DNA of 64,000 bases from Methanobacteriota archaeon (GTDB lineage Archaea; Methanobacteriota; Methanobacteria; Methanobacteriales; Methanobacteriaceae). The translations under genes and the position numbers were made by a program. The first letter of the stretch is position 1, and each line of letters begins with the position of its first letter. The notes below the pieces were generated by a model. That model did no database searches. It was not told where the DNA came from and worked only from the letters and a program-made list of their open reading frames with translations. Where the stretch lies: positions 41,372 to 105,371 of the forward strand of contig JAEZKE010000012.1 of assembly GCA_023436175.1 (NCBI GenBank). Reading direction: 5' to 3'. Positions 1-7,982 of this stretch are shown here, in pieces.

Positions 1-1977
1 TCAGAAGACATTTTAAGAAACCATCGAGATCCTGGAGCTGCACCACCTGTTGTTGTTGAAAATTTCGTGGCCAATGCGCTTATGATGCGTGTTGGACTTT
101 TCAGTCAAGAAAGGCACCACGAAGAAGATTTAAGGGAATACTTAATTAATCTAAGAGGCGGAAAATTCGGTTTTAACACAAATGAAATGAGTAAAAGTTT
201 ACTCGAAATCAAAGACAGATTCTACCATGATCAAGTTGATTTTGACGCATTTAGAGATCAAAATGATCATCCTGGCTGTAAATTGGCCTGTGATGCAATT
301 GCAGATTATATCAACGATTTAAAAGATAAACTTCTTTATGACTTTGCAATGCTTGAACAGGAATTCTTAAACAAGCTTCAAGACGGAAAATTAGACAAAT
401 TCCTTAAAGAAATTAAACTTGTTTTAGTGGATGAATACCAGGACACTAACCTGCTCCAAGAAAAAATTTATTTCCGCCTTGCAGAAGCCGCAATAGAAAA
501 CAAAGGCAGTGTAATTGTCGTAGGCGACGATGATCAGTCTCTTTACAGATTCAGAGGAGCTACAGTTGATCTATTCACTAATTTCAAAGAAAGAATTCAA
601 AATGGACTTAACATTGATCCTACTTTAATTAATCTTTCTAAAAATTACCGTTCCACAGAATGTGTAGTTAGTTTGTGCAACGATTTCGCTAGTTTAGATG
701 CGAAATTCCAGCCAGCAAGGGTAAAAGATAAACCTCCAATTATACCTGCCAGATCAGATGATTTTACAGATTTTCCAATACTTGGAATGTTTAGAAGAGA
801 TATTCATACTTTAGCTGATGATCTCGCTAAATTCATTCATCAGGTGGTTTATGGAGACGGATTTGAATTTAAAGCTGGGGAAAAATCCTTTAAAATCCAG
901 GCAGATCCACGGGAAGGTTCTCCCACTGATATTTCACTTCTTTTAAGTTCTCCTCGTGAAATGAGTATGGGAAGCAAGCCAAGATTACCTCTTCTGCTCC
1001 GTCAAAAGTTACAGGAAGTTAACCCTGGAATTCCAGTGTTTAACCCTCGTGGACAGAGCTTAGAAAGAATTCCCCTGGTTGGAGTTCTCTGTGGGCTGAT
1101 TTTAGAGTGTATTGATCCAGATGGGCTTGTTCAAGACAACATTGAAAAATTACCTGGTTCTGCTAAAAAAAGATTTGATAAGTGGCGCCAAAGTGCCCAA
1201 GAATATATTGAAGAGAATCCAGAACCAAACGATCCAGTAACTCTCAAACAGTTTACAGATGCATGGAAAACAAGAACACCTTTAGGCCGAAAGAAATGGA
1301 AAAGAGATGTTGCTTTAATGGATCTGGTCTATAAACTTGTAACATGGGTTCCGCTCCTTCAAGATGATGTGGAAGGTTTAGTTTATTTAGAAGCTGTTAC
1401 TAGAACTATTGCCCAAACTGGATTTTTCAGCAGTTTTGGTTCACAAATAGTTTTTGATGAGAAATATCCTGATTTAGAGGAAGTTTCAATAAGAGAGGCT
1501 TATTGGAATATCTTTGTACCAATAGCCACTGGTGCAATTGATGTTGACGAGGATCTTTTAGATACTCTTCCTGATGACCGGGCTAATTTCATGTCTATTC
1601 ATCAGGCCAAAGGTTTAGAGTTCCCACTGGTTATTGTTGATGTAGGCTCTGATTTTAAGACTAATCATCATTCTCAAAGCTTTAAAAGGTTTCCAGAAGA
1701 TGGTGGAAAATCATGCACTTTAGAAGATGAACTTAGAACATATTGTCCTTTGGGATGTCCTGATAGAGAATCTAGAGACCGGGCTTTTGATGATTTAATC
1801 AGACAGTATTTTGTAGCTTACAGCCGGCCTCAAGATGTTCTATTGTTGATTGGTCTAAATTCTGTCATTAACGGCTATAAAACAAGAGATGGCACAAATC
1901 ATTCTATTCCTAACGTGGCCACTGGATGGGATAGAGATATGAATCATAGGGGATTAAAGGATTTAACTTTAATATAG
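1..1977 (+). CDS. UvrD/Rep-type superfamily 1 helicase, 5' end outside the window
   Basis: The frame is open from base 1, so the start and the Walker A region lie outside. The visible part shows the later SF1A helicase motifs: VDEYQDTN (Walker B), GDDDQSLYRFRGA (motif III), NYRST (motif IV), HQAKGLEF (motif V) and VAYSRP (motif VI). It is a close paralogue of the complete helicase at 55353-57689, aligning almost end to end from that protein's residue ~135. Expected activity is ATP-driven 3'-5' DNA translocation or unwinding. The nuclease gene follows after 8 bases, and its AGGTGA ribosome site overlaps this gene's stop codon, so the two are almost surely co-translated as a helicase-nuclease pair like AddAB. 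Family assignment is firm; the biological role (repair or defence) is inference. Confidence 0.9.
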   Translation, partial: SEDILRNHRDPGAAPPVVVENFVANALMMRVGLFSQERHHEEDLREYLINLRGGKFGFNTNEMSKSLLEIKDRFYHDQVDFDAFRDQNDHPGCKLACDAIADYINDLKDKLLYDFAMLEQEFLNKLQDGKLDKFLKEIKLVLVDEYQDTNLLQEKIYFRLAEAAIENKGSVIVVGDDDQSLYRFRGATVDLFTNFKERIQNGLNIDPTLINLSKNYRSTECVVSLCNDFASLDAKFQPARVKDKPPIIPARSDDFTDFPILGMFRRDIHTLADDLAKFIHQVVYGDGFEFKAGEKSFKIQADPREGSPTDISLLLSSPREMSMGSKPRLPLLLRQKLQEVNPGIPVFNPRGQSLERIPLVGVLCGLILECIDPDGLVQDNIEKLPGSAKKRFDKWRQSAQEYIEENPEPNDPVTLKQFTDAWKTRTPLGRKKWKRDVALMDLVYKLVTWVPLLQDDVEGLVYLEAVTRTIAQTGFFSSFGSQIVFDEKYPDLEEVSIREAYWNIFVPIATGAIDVDEDLLDTLPDDRANFMSIHQAKGLEFPLVIVDVGSDFKTNHHSQSFKRFPEDGGKSCTLEDELRTYCPLGCPDRESRDRAFDDLIRQYFVAYSRPQDVLLLIGLNSVINGYKTRDGTNHSIPNVATGWDRDMNHRGLKDLTLI

Positions 1978-1985
1978 GTGAAAAT

Positions 1986-3173
1986 ATGTCGCTTTCAGTA
2001 AGATCAAAACCGTATATTATTCCAGAATACAGCTTAACAGGGGATTTATTAGCATACCTTACATGTGGATTACAGTACAGATATCAAAATAAGGGCACTT
2101 TACCTCCATCAATGCCTATTCAGTTATGGTTTGGGGATTTTATCCATGGAGTAATGGAAGAAGCTTATTTACGATGGAGAGAACGAGATTGGAAAGATTT
2201 TCCATGGGATTGGGAAACTCAAATACGTCAAATAGAGCTTGAAATAGATAAAAGAATGCGATCAAGAGGATTACAACCTCCTGCCAATATATTCTGTCCA
2301 TTCCACGGCCCAAGTGAAGAGCAGGGTCTTTGTCCAGATACCAATCACCCCCATAAGCTTGTTGCAAGTGTAAGGGCGGAAGAAGCGATTAACACATGGG
2401 GACCACATCTTTTCCCTTTAATTGACGATGCAGAAGTAAAACTTAAGGGTATCAGGGACATGCCTGGATATAAAAAAGGTGTAAGTCGTTCAAATTATTA
2501 TGGAGTTACAGGGATAATAGATGTTTTAAGTTCAGTTAAACTGGAAGAAGCATCTTCAAAGAATTTAATTTTGAAATATCTTCATCAAGACCCACTGTTT
2601 AAAGAGAAAATAGATGCGCTAGATTATCCTGAATATGAAATTATAGTAGATTATAAAGGTATGAAAAGGCCTCCTGTTAACTCACCTTCCTGGCAGCATC
2701 ATAACTGGCAGGTTTTAACTTATGCATGGCTCCGTTCAATGCAGCCAGAGTCTCGTCCCGTTTTGACAGGTGTTTTATTTTATCTTAACGAACTTTCACT
2801 CTTTAAAGAGGACCTAAAGGAACTTAAAAAGGAAGTTGAAGAAAGAAGCACTGATATAATGCCGCCTGAAAATGATTTAATGAAGATACTTCAGTGGAAT
2901 GCAAGGTCTAATCCTCCTCTTATATCTGAAGCTTTCAAGAATAAGAGATCTATAAGAATTATTCAAGTAGAAAATAGTTCAGTTAACAATTCCCTCAATG
3001 AATTTGACCAGGTAGTGGCTGAAATTGAAAACAGTATTATATGTGAGGTCAATGGAAAAGGAATTAAATCTTCATGGAATCCGAATCCTGATAAACGGAC
3101 TTGTGATGCGTGTGACTTTAAAACGTTCTGTAATAGGTCTGAAACCACGTCAAGATTTCCTACAGTTCCATAA
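1986..3173 (+). CDS. PD-(D/E)XK nuclease with Fe-S-type cysteines, AddB/Cas4-like
   Basis: 395 residues; ATG preceded by AGGTGA with 4-base spacing. RecB-type nuclease motifs appear in order: GDFIHGVMEE (His), GVTGIIDVL (Asp), IIVDYKG (D-x-K) and a Q...Y motif in NWQVLTYAW. An early YLTCGLQYRYQ cysteine plus the C-terminal CDACDFKTFC (C-x2-C-x5-C) is the four-cysteine layout that holds a 4Fe-4S cluster in AddB and Cas4. A further FCPFH...GLC pair lies near residue 104. It should cut DNA, probably single strands made by the helicase encoded just upstream. It ends 18 bases from a convergent small gene. The family call is good; the exact system is unknown. Confidence 0.88.
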   Translation: MSLSVRSKPYIIPEYSLTGDLLAYLTCGLQYRYQNKGTLPPSMPIQLWFGDFIHGVMEEAYLRWRERDWKDFPWDWETQIRQIELEIDKRMRSRGLQPPANIFCPFHGPSEEQGLCPDTNHPHKLVASVRAEEAINTWGPHLFPLIDDAEVKLKGIRDMPGYKKGVSRSNYYGVTGIIDVLSSVKLEEASSKNLILKYLHQDPLFKEKIDALDYPEYEIIVDYKGMKRPPVNSPSWQHHNWQVLTYAWLRSMQPESRPVLTGVLFYLNELSLFKEDLKELKKEVEERSTDIMPPENDLMKILQWNARSNPPLISEAFKNKRSIRIIQVENSSVNNSLNEFDQVVAEIENSIICEVNGKGIKSSWNPNPDKRTCDACDFKTFCNRSETTSRFPTVP

Positions 3174-3191
3174 TAAAGAAATCTTAATCCA

Positions 3192-3428
3192 TTATTTGTA
3201 ATGGTTTAAAAGCTTGGCCGTAGGTGTTAAAAGTCTGCTTTTAATGTCTTGAAAAACCCAGCCATCTACAATTAGTTTTTCTTCAATATCCAGTAAAATA
3301 TCATCTTCATCTTCTTTGATGATGTCTCCTAATTTATCTCTAAAAATAATAGTATACATTCCCGATTTTTCGGCCTTTAAAATTTCATAGGCAGCTTTAA
3401 TTTCTTTATCTTCTAATTTTCTTGACAT
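3192..3428 (-). CDS. small hypothetical protein (78 aa)
   Basis: No family recognised. The start chosen is the ATG at 3428, preceded by GTGGTGAGAGAG with GGTGA at good spacing; GTG codons just upstream would lie inside that ribosome site. The product is charged and soluble, begins MSRKLEDKEIKAAYE, ends in KLLNHYK, and has no membrane segment or cysteine. It is convergent with the nuclease gene and lies 40 bases downstream of the CARF regulator on the same strand, so it may be read through from that gene. Confidence 0.6.
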   Translation of the reverse strand: MSRKLEDKEIKAAYEILKAEKSGMYTIIFRDKLGDIIKEDEDDILLDIEEKLIVDGWVFQDIKSRLLTPTAKLLNHYK

Positions 3429-3468
3429 CTCTCTCACCACATTTAATGTGCTAAGATATTTCTGTCAA

Positions 3469-4062
3469 TTAGATAATCGCTAGTTTCCCTGCAGTAGTTA
3501 TCTCTAACTTATCCTTGTCTATAAAACCCATCACTCTTAATTCTCTTATGTGGTTGTAGGTCATCCCTCTGCTTATCCCGACTTTAACTGCTAAATTTTG
3601 CACAGATATTCCGTTTTTAGTCAGTTCTTCAAGTATCATCCTTTTTGTTGCTGAAATTCCGAAGTTTAGAATGGGGAGATCTATGACTGTTTTGTCTTCT
3701 TCTGTGACATAAACAATGCGATCTACGCTGTCTTGCCGTGCGTAGCATCCAAAAAGAGCTCCAAGAGCCTGTGGTTTCCTTCCTCCGCTCACATTCACAA
3801 TTATTTTTCTTTCATGTGCATGTTCATATTCAATTGCTTCTGCAGTGTCTTCTGCAATTTTTACAACATCATAAAGACTGGTTATTCGTGTTTCTATTTC
3901 CACAACTTTTCCAACAGTTTCTTTAAGCATTCTTTCTGCTTCACGCTGCTTACTGTCTGAATCTTCTTCCCTGAGCAGAACTATTTTTTGCGGTGAAAAT
4001 TGTGTAATACAGAACATCACAGGTTCTATCGAATAGATAGTGGAGATTAATGTATTATCCAT
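3469..4062 (-). CDS. csa3: CARF-domain winged-helix regulator, Csa3-like
   Basis: 197 residues. The N-terminal ~130 residues carry a Rossmann-like CARF domain with the hallmark [13 protein letters not shown] near residue 90. The C-terminal ~65 residues form a winged helix ([30 protein letters not shown]). This is the arrangement of Csa3 ('CRISPR locus-related DNA-binding protein'), where the CARF domain binds cyclic oligoadenylate and the helix controls transcription. ATG 4062 follows GGAGTGTGATGTA. No cas gene or CRISPR array is in the window; the neighbours are the helicase-nuclease pair. Regulation of that pair is inference. The gene symbol denotes the family, not proven orthology. Confidence 0.85.
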   Translation of the reverse strand: MDNTLISTIYSIEPVMFCITQFSPQKIVLLREEDSDSKQREAERMLKETVGKVVEIETRITSLYDVVKIAEDTAEAIEYEHAHERKIIVNVSGGRKPQALGALFGCYARQDSVDRIVYVTEEDKTVIDLPILNFGISATKRMILEELTKNGISVQNLAVKVGISRGMTYNHIRELRVMGFIDKDKLEITTAGKLAII

Positions 4063-4367
4063 TACATCACACTCCTATATTCAAGGTAGAAATGTAAATA
4101 CTTTTTATCATTGTTTAAGTCCTCTATTTTAAGGCTTAATATACTTTTCTGGATTTAATTTCTCTATTGAACATGTGGCATTTAAAATTTCTACAATTAT
4201 ACATTCTTTGTATGTTTAATAAATATTAATATTTATTGATATATAAAAATCATATATTTATTCTACTTTTACTATTTAAAATTATATTTGTAAATGTTAA
4301 ACATATACACTTATATAGTAGTCATGACAAGATACATAATTGAACTCAAATTAAGGAGGCAGGTTTA
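4063..4367. other. AT-rich intergenic region, divergent promoters
   Basis: This 305-base spacer separates the minus-strand CARF regulator from the plus-strand DUF2085 gene and must hold both promoters. It is almost pure A+T. A perfect 20-base palindrome lies at 4218-4237 (AATAAATATT and its complement), but such a palindrome is not unlikely by chance at this composition. The SD AAGGAGG for the DUF2085 gene is at 4353-4359. No coding potential is seen. Confidence 0.5.
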
Positions 4368-4370
4368 ATT
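4353..4370 (+). promoter_or_regulatory. strong Shine-Dalgarno followed by an ATT start codon
   Basis: AAGGAGG at 4353-4359 is followed after 8 bases by ATT at 4368-4370. In this frame the nearest upstream stop is TGA at 4341, and no ATG, GTG or TTG lies between it and ATG 4407. The TTG at 4369 is in another frame and stops after one more codon. The conserved CHR motif of the protein is encoded before ATG 4407, so initiation at ATT is the simplest reading. Confidence 0.7.
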
Positions 4371-4703
4371 GAAGTAGATAATTTAAGCAAATTTTTTTGC
4401 CATAGAATGCCTGAAAGAACATTTAAAATAAGAAATACATATTTTCCAGTTTGTTCACGGTGTACAGGGATATATATTGGTGCATTTTCATATTTTGTAG
4501 CCGTATACTTCATAGCAGTACAATATTCAACATTTACATCAATTCTAGCCATTTTATTGATAACTCCAACATTTCTCGATGGTATCACTCAGTTTTTACA
4601 TTATAGGGAAAGCAATAACACTTTAAGATTTTCAACTGGCCTTTTAGCAGGCATTGGGCTATCTATTATGGCTAAAGCAATTAAATTTGCATTGATTAGT
4701 TAA
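4368..4703 (+). CDS. DUF2085 family membrane protein, probable ATT start
   Basis: 111 residues if begun at ATT 4368. DUF2085 proteins are recognised by a CHRxPERS/T..F segment followed by CxRCxGIYxG. Here FFCHRMPERTF and CSRCTGIYIG match exactly, at residues ~11-40. Two hydrophobic segments follow, then a Gly/Ala-rich third helix (TGLLAGIGLSIMAKAI). The first cysteine and histidine lie upstream of the only conventional start (ATG 4407), which supports the ATT start and its AAGGAGG site. Function is unknown; the Cys/His pattern suggests metal binding at a membrane. A 38-residue membrane protein follows after 13 bases. Confidence 0.8.
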   Translation: MEVDNLSKFFCHRMPERTFKIRNTYFPVCSRCTGIYIGAFSYFVAVYFIAVQYSTFTSILAILLITPTFLDGITQFLHYRESNNTLRFSTGLLAGIGLSIMAKAIKFALIS

Positions 4704-4716
4704 AAAGAGTGATTAT

Positions 4717-4833
4717 ATGCTTAATGGGGATTACAGAACCAGAGCTCATGCATATTTAATTGCTTCTGTTTGTATGTGTGTTATTGGAGTATTTCTCTTT
4801 ATAATGGCATTGCAAATAATATTAAGACATTAG
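4717..4833 (+). CDS. small single-span membrane protein (38 aa)
   Basis: Starts at ATG 4717 after AGAGTGATTAT and ends at TAG 4831-4833. The product begins MLNGDYRTRAHAYL and has one hydrophobic helix (LIASVCMCVIGVFLFIMALQII) ending in LRH. It lies 13 bases after the DUF2085 gene and 30 bases before the next gene with its own GGTGATTAA site, so the three probably form an operon. No family recognised. Confidence 0.6.
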   Translation: MLNGDYRTRAHAYLIASVCMCVIGVFLFIMALQIILRH

Positions 4834-4863
4834 ACGGATTATTTAGAACATTAAGGTGATTAA

Positions 4864-5460
4864 ATGGTATCAAATGATGATATTGGTAAAAAACTTGAAG
4901 AAAAAAGGGAAGGGATTAGAAATCCTGATGAAAATATTAATGGAAGCAGTGGAACTAAAGGATGGTGGAAAAAACAGGGTACCGGAGCTAAAGCGGCAAT
5001 AGGTATAATTGGAGTTTGCTGTTTAGGTATTTTACTGGTAATTGGACTTAGTGCAATGATGTCTCCAGATAAGACAACCACTACTACACAATCAAGTGAC
5101 GTACAGCCAACAACTACAACACAGCCTGTAGCTTCAAATACCAGTTCAACAACTTCACAACCAACAGCATCTGCTTCGCAGGATTACGTTGAAGTTTCAT
5201 ATTCTGGTGGTTCATGGGATGGATCTATAACCGTCCAATCAGGAAACAACGAAGAAGAAATTAACTTTGATGGAAGCGGAACTAAAAGATTTGACCTTAC
5301 TCCTTACAAAGGGAAAGACGTTTATATAAATGCTCAAAAAAATAATGGAGGCTCTGGAAAGCTTTCAGCAGTGATTGTAAGGGATGGTGAAACTAAATTA
5401 AGTCAATCCACAACTGAAGGATATGGTATAGTAAGTGGATGGGTATTTTCATGGGAATAA
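4864..5460 (+). CDS. membrane-anchored protein with Thr-rich linker and beta-rich C-terminal domain
   Basis: 198 residues; ATG after AAGGTGATTAA. The first ~40 residues are charged (KKLEEKREG, GWWKKQGTG). A transmembrane helix follows (~44-66, AAIGIIGVCCLGILLVIGL), then a Thr/Ser/Gln-rich linker to ~108. A C-terminal domain of ~90 residues (YVEVSYSGGSWDGSITVQ ... GIVSGWVFSWE) looks like a small beta sandwich. The topology suggests N-inside with an extracellular domain. Similar small-molecule-like domains occur in Methanobacterium surface proteins, but I do not recognise a named family. Confidence 0.7.
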   Translation: MVSNDDIGKKLEEKREGIRNPDENINGSSGTKGWWKKQGTGAKAAIGIIGVCCLGILLVIGLSAMMSPDKTTTTTQSSDVQPTTTTQPVASNTSSTTSQPTASASQDYVEVSYSGGSWDGSITVQSGNNEEEINFDGSGTKRFDLTPYKGKDVYINAQKNNGGSGKLSAVIVRDGETKLSQSTTEGYGIVSGWVFSWE

Positions 5461-5512
5461 TGATTCTAAAATTTATTCCCTTTATTTTTTAATTCATTGA
5501 AGGTTTGATAGT

Positions 5513-5890
5513 TTGACTGAAGCAAAAATCCTCATAGTTGAAGATGAGGGTATCATATCACTGGAAATCATGCAAATACTACAATCAAGGGGATATCAAT
5601 CTTATGCAATCTTTTCAAGTGAAGATGTGGTAGAAAAAGCACAGAAAATACAACCTGACCTGATATTAATGGATGTTAAGTTAAAAGGAGAAGATGACGG
5701 TGTAAAAACAGCTATAAAAATAAGTGAAGTAATGGATGTACATACTATATTTCTTACAGGCTGTGCTGATAAAGAGACATTAGATGCAATAAAATCAACC
5801 AAATCTTGTGCTTACATACTTAAACCTTACGATGATGAAGAATTGGCCAATACTGTTGAAATAGCTTTAAATAAGCATAAATCAATTTAA
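5513..5890 (+). CDS. receiver-only response regulator
   Basis: 125 residues, a stand-alone REC domain. Start TTG 5513 is preceded by GAAGGT. The acidic pocket (VEDEG, residues ~9-12), the phospho-acceptor in LILMDVKL (~51), the conserved Thr in TIFLTGC (~81) and the Lys in YILKPYD (~103) are all present, so it should be phosphorylatable. There is no output domain and no kinase in the neighbourhood. Such proteins in methanogens relay phosphate or act with orphan kinases elsewhere; the partner is unknown. Confidence 0.9.
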   Translation: MTEAKILIVEDEGIISLEIMQILQSRGYQSYAIFSSEDVVEKAQKIQPDLILMDVKLKGEDDGVKTAIKISEVMDVHTIFLTGCADKETLDAIKSTKSCAYILKPYDDEELANTVEIALNKHKSI

Positions 5891-5934
5891 TGTTATTTTT
5901 TTGATTAAATTGGTATAGTTCTATATATTCACAT

Positions 5935-6178
5935 CTATATCCATATTTTAGTCAGACTATATTTCACTCGTTTCTCATCAAACAATTTCAGTATTTCATC
6001 TGTTTTTTTAGCTTCAATGATAAAAGTGGCTCTTCCAATCTTTTTTCCGTATTTGGAGACAATTCCTTCTCGTTTATTGATGTATTCTTTGTTTTTATGT
6101 TTTTTTTGACTCTGTAACCGTATGTACAGAATATAGTGATATCTGTATATTCTGTAAGTATATAACAGAAAAATATTT
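5935..6178 (-). pseudogene. possible decayed gene remnant
   Basis: The minus strand is open for ~80 codons to TAG at 5937-5935, and its last ~55 codons have a protein-like composition (KEYINKREGIVSKYGKKIG ... EKRVKYSLTKIW). No ATG, GTG or TTG with a ribosome site precedes it, and the upstream part is AT-rich noise. It may be the tail of a lost gene. No family can be named, and chance is not excluded. Confidence 0.3.
6126..6155. repeat. 10-bp perfect inverted repeat
   Basis: ACAGAATATA at 6126-6135 is mirrored exactly by TATATTCTGT at 6146-6155, with a 10-base spacer. The size and the spacing of one helical turn suit a dimeric regulator, but no gene starts nearby except the remnant on the minus strand, so it could also be part of that lost gene's control region. 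Confidence 0.5.
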
Positions 6179-6471
6179 GAAATGCAAAAAATTATTCTTT
6201 TGTGAAATTCACGCGTTTGTCAAAAAGAAATCAAATCAGTGTATTGTGAGTTTATAAAACGCATTGTTTTAAATATCTATAAATCTATTAAGTTGGGATA
6301 AATAACTTCAATCTTCTCATTTCAAACCTCAAAGTCTTATACTTCCTCATTTTCCAATAGGTTACACCCATAACCATAAACCATAATAATGTATACTTAT
6401 TAAACCAATATTCAAATAAATATTCAATTTAAATATGGAATTAAGTATTTTTACCATGTGGAGGTTGTATA

Positions 6472-6876
6472 GTGACAAAAGAATGTTCAAACTGTGGAGC
6501 TCAAGTTGCAGAAAATGTTAAGTTTTGTACTGAATGTGGTAGTAAAATGGAGCCTGAAGGGCTGAAATGTCCAAGCTGTTCTGCCGAGTTACCTGAAGGC
6601 ACGAAGTTTTGTATGGAGTGCGGTACAAAGGTCGGGGCCGAGTCAAGGGCTAAACCTAAAATTGAAAAAGTCTCAGAAGAGGTAGTCTGCCCTAAATGCC
6701 ATAAAAAGTTTCCAGCTGGCACTAAATTCTGCAAAGAATGCGGAACCCCAATCAGGCCAAAAATTTCAAAGGAAAGGAAACCTGAAGATGAGGTGGATAA
6801 GATCCTTAAAGAAGCTACAACCGCAGGTAAAGGTCTCTTAAAAGAAGCTGACAGTTTGCTTAAAAGGTTCAGGTGA
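6472..6876 (+). CDS. triple zinc-ribbon protein
   Basis: 134 residues. Start GTG 6472 follows GGAGGTTGTATA. Three zinc ribbons of the double-zinc-ribbon type follow in a row: CSNCGAQ...FCTECGSK, CPSCSAEL...FCMECGTK and CPKCHKKF...FCKECGTP, each with two CxxC pairs. A basic, helical tail of ~45 residues (KEATTAGKGLLKEADSLLKRFR) could be amphipathic. No membrane segment. Zinc binding is clear; the partner (protein, membrane or nucleic acid) is not. It is a soluble relative of the three zinc-ribbon membrane proteins at 13.5-15.5 kb. Confidence 0.85.
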   Translation: MTKECSNCGAQVAENVKFCTECGSKMEPEGLKCPSCSAELPEGTKFCMECGTKVGAESRAKPKIEKVSEEVVCPKCHKKFPAGTKFCKECGTPIRPKISKERKPEDEVDKILKEATTAGKGLLKEADSLLKRFR

Positions 6877-7018
6877 ACCTTTTTCGCGCCATTTTACGCG
6901 TCAACATTTCCTTTTTCACATCAATTGACTATGGATCATTCATTGTTATTAAAAATAAGCAATTATTTATATCATTGTACACTACTGTATATCATATACA
7001 AAAATCTACCAAACTGTA

Positions 7019-7036
7019 AACTACTTAATTGTAGTT
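7019..7036. promoter_or_regulatory. inverted repeat before hicB, possible autoregulatory operator
   Basis: AACTAC at 7019-7024 and GTAGTT at 7031-7036 form a 6-bp inverted repeat 32 bases before the hicB start. A TATA-like TTTATATC and a short GTATAT/ATATAC dyad lie just upstream. HicB-type antitoxins usually repress their own promoter, which makes this a reasonable operator, though this HicB has no visible DNA-binding domain. Confidence 0.4.
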
Positions 7037-7067
7037 ATTTAGATGAGGTTTTACTCGGAGGCGGATT

Positions 7068-7415
7068 GTGGAGTTATTAGCAATGACCAGAAAGTATAGG
7101 TTGCCAGTGCTTATTCATCAAGAAGGCAGTATATTTGTGGCAGAATGCCCTCTTTTTTTTGTTGCAGGTCAGGGACATAATCCAGATGAAGCAGTGAATG
7201 ATGTTAAAATTGCTTTAAAAACTTTTATAGAAGATAAAGACTTTGAAAAAGTTTATCATAACAAAATACCGGATTATAAGCCTAAAGAGGTGCTTCAAAA
7301 AGCAAAAGAGTTATATCTGGAATATGGTGAAGAGGAACTCCCTGATTTTGATTATATTGAAGTGGATATTTGTATAGATAACAAAAATTTTCAGGGCATA
7401 GCCAGTACCAAATAG
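7068..7415 (+). CDS. hicB: HicB-like antitoxin
   Basis: 115 residues from GTG 7068, preceded by GGAGGCGGATT. The N-terminal ~65 residues are the HicB partial RNase H-like fold: LPVLIHQEGSIFVAECPLFFVAGQGHNPDEAVNDVKIAL corresponds to the family pattern of strand, 'A..P.l...gqG.t..eA..n...A'. The C-terminal ~45 residues are acidic. HicB neutralises the HicA mRNA interferase. Remarkably, the hicA directly downstream is broken, so this antitoxin is now alone. Order hicB-hicA is the reverse of the commonest layout. Confidence 0.75.
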   Translation: MELLAMTRKYRLPVLIHQEGSIFVAECPLFFVAGQGHNPDEAVNDVKIALKTFIEDKDFEKVYHNKIPDYKPKEVLQKAKELYLEYGEEELPDFDYIEVDICIDNKNFQGIASTK

Positions 7416-7652
7416 AAGATTACCTCTGTCCATCCCTCAAAACAAAGTTGTTAAGGTTCTTTTATACAAAGGTTTTGAAATCCGCTCAAAGACGAAATCT
7501 GGAAAAGGAGTCACATTAACCTCAAAAAAGAGAGTGTGAGGTTTGTAGTTACAGTTCCTCATGGTAAAGTGAGTAAGGGAACATTGATGAACATATTAAA
7601 GCGAGCTGGAATTTTTAGAGATGAATTTATAGAATTATTGGGTAAAGTTTAA
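7414..7652 (+). pseudogene. hicA: frameshifted hicA toxin remnant
   Basis: Reading from 7414 gives RRLPLSIPQNKVVKVLLYKGFEIRSKTKSGKG..., the start of a HicA domain, ending at TGA 7537-7539. In a second frame it resumes with VRFVVTVPHGKVSKGTLMNILKRAG and FRDEFIELL, the conserved HicA C-terminus, ending at TAA 7650-7652. A +2 or -1 frame change near 7531-7538 (AGAGTGTG) separates the halves. There is also no start codon in the first frame after TAG 7399-7401. The toxin is therefore inactive unless this is a sequencing error. Confidence 0.75.
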
Positions 7653-7754
7653 TTTTATATAAATTTTAATTTTTCAATTTGCCAAGTGTTACAGGTTAAA
7701 CTGTTCTAATTATAGAACTGATATAAATATATTTGTTTTAAGCATGTCTTTTTA

Positions 7755-7877
7755 CTATTTTTGTAACTCTGTAAGGAATTCTTCGGCGCTCAACTCTTTA
7801 AATTCGTATTTTTGTGTTTTTTTAAGAGCTTGCAAAAATTTCTTAATCAAATGGCCATTTAATAGCTGTGTATACAT
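7755..7877 (-). pseudogene. small frame or gene-tail remnant (40 codons)
   Basis: On the minus strand ATG 7877 opens 40 codons (MYTQLLNGHLIKKFLQALKK ... SAEEFLTELQK) ending at TAG 7755. The composition is convincingly coding, but there is no ribosome site and an in-frame TAG lies three codons upstream. It is similar in style to the remnant at 12553-12684 (basic, then acidic, ending EEFLTEL / DKFLKGL), so both may be tails of a lost gene family. The rest of 7653-7976 shows nothing except the next gene's promoter. Confidence 0.35.
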
Positions 7878-7982
7878 CTCAAACTATGTTTTCATATTAA
7901 CTATGTATAGTTTCCAGAACGTATTGTCCTGCCCGAACTAAGTTATATATAATGAAAACTATACTCCTAGACGTGATTGGTA

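Larger units (their letters stand above)
5891..6471. other. intergenic region with a decayed reading frame and an inverted repeat
   Basis: This 581-base spacer has no intact gene. On the minus strand a stretch at 5935-6178 reads as plausible protein but lacks a start codon. A perfect 10-bp inverted repeat lies at 6126-6155. The last ~150 bases are AT-rich and carry the promoter and GGAGGTTG site of the zinc-ribbon gene. Confidence 0.5.

Noticed and set aside
3469..4062. Evidence for a CRISPR-Cas locus from the Csa3-like gene
   Set aside because: No repeat array, cas1, cas2 or effector gene can be seen in the window; Csa3-like regulators also occur alone.
4218..4237. Perfect 20-base palindrome as a regulator site
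   Set aside because: It is composed only of A and T, where such palindromes are expected once or twice by chance in 64 kb.
7744..7941. Plus-strand 65-codon frame rich in Phe, Cys, Ser and Asn
   Set aside because: Composition is that of an antisense frame; the minus strand of the same DNA is more protein-like. No ribosome site.
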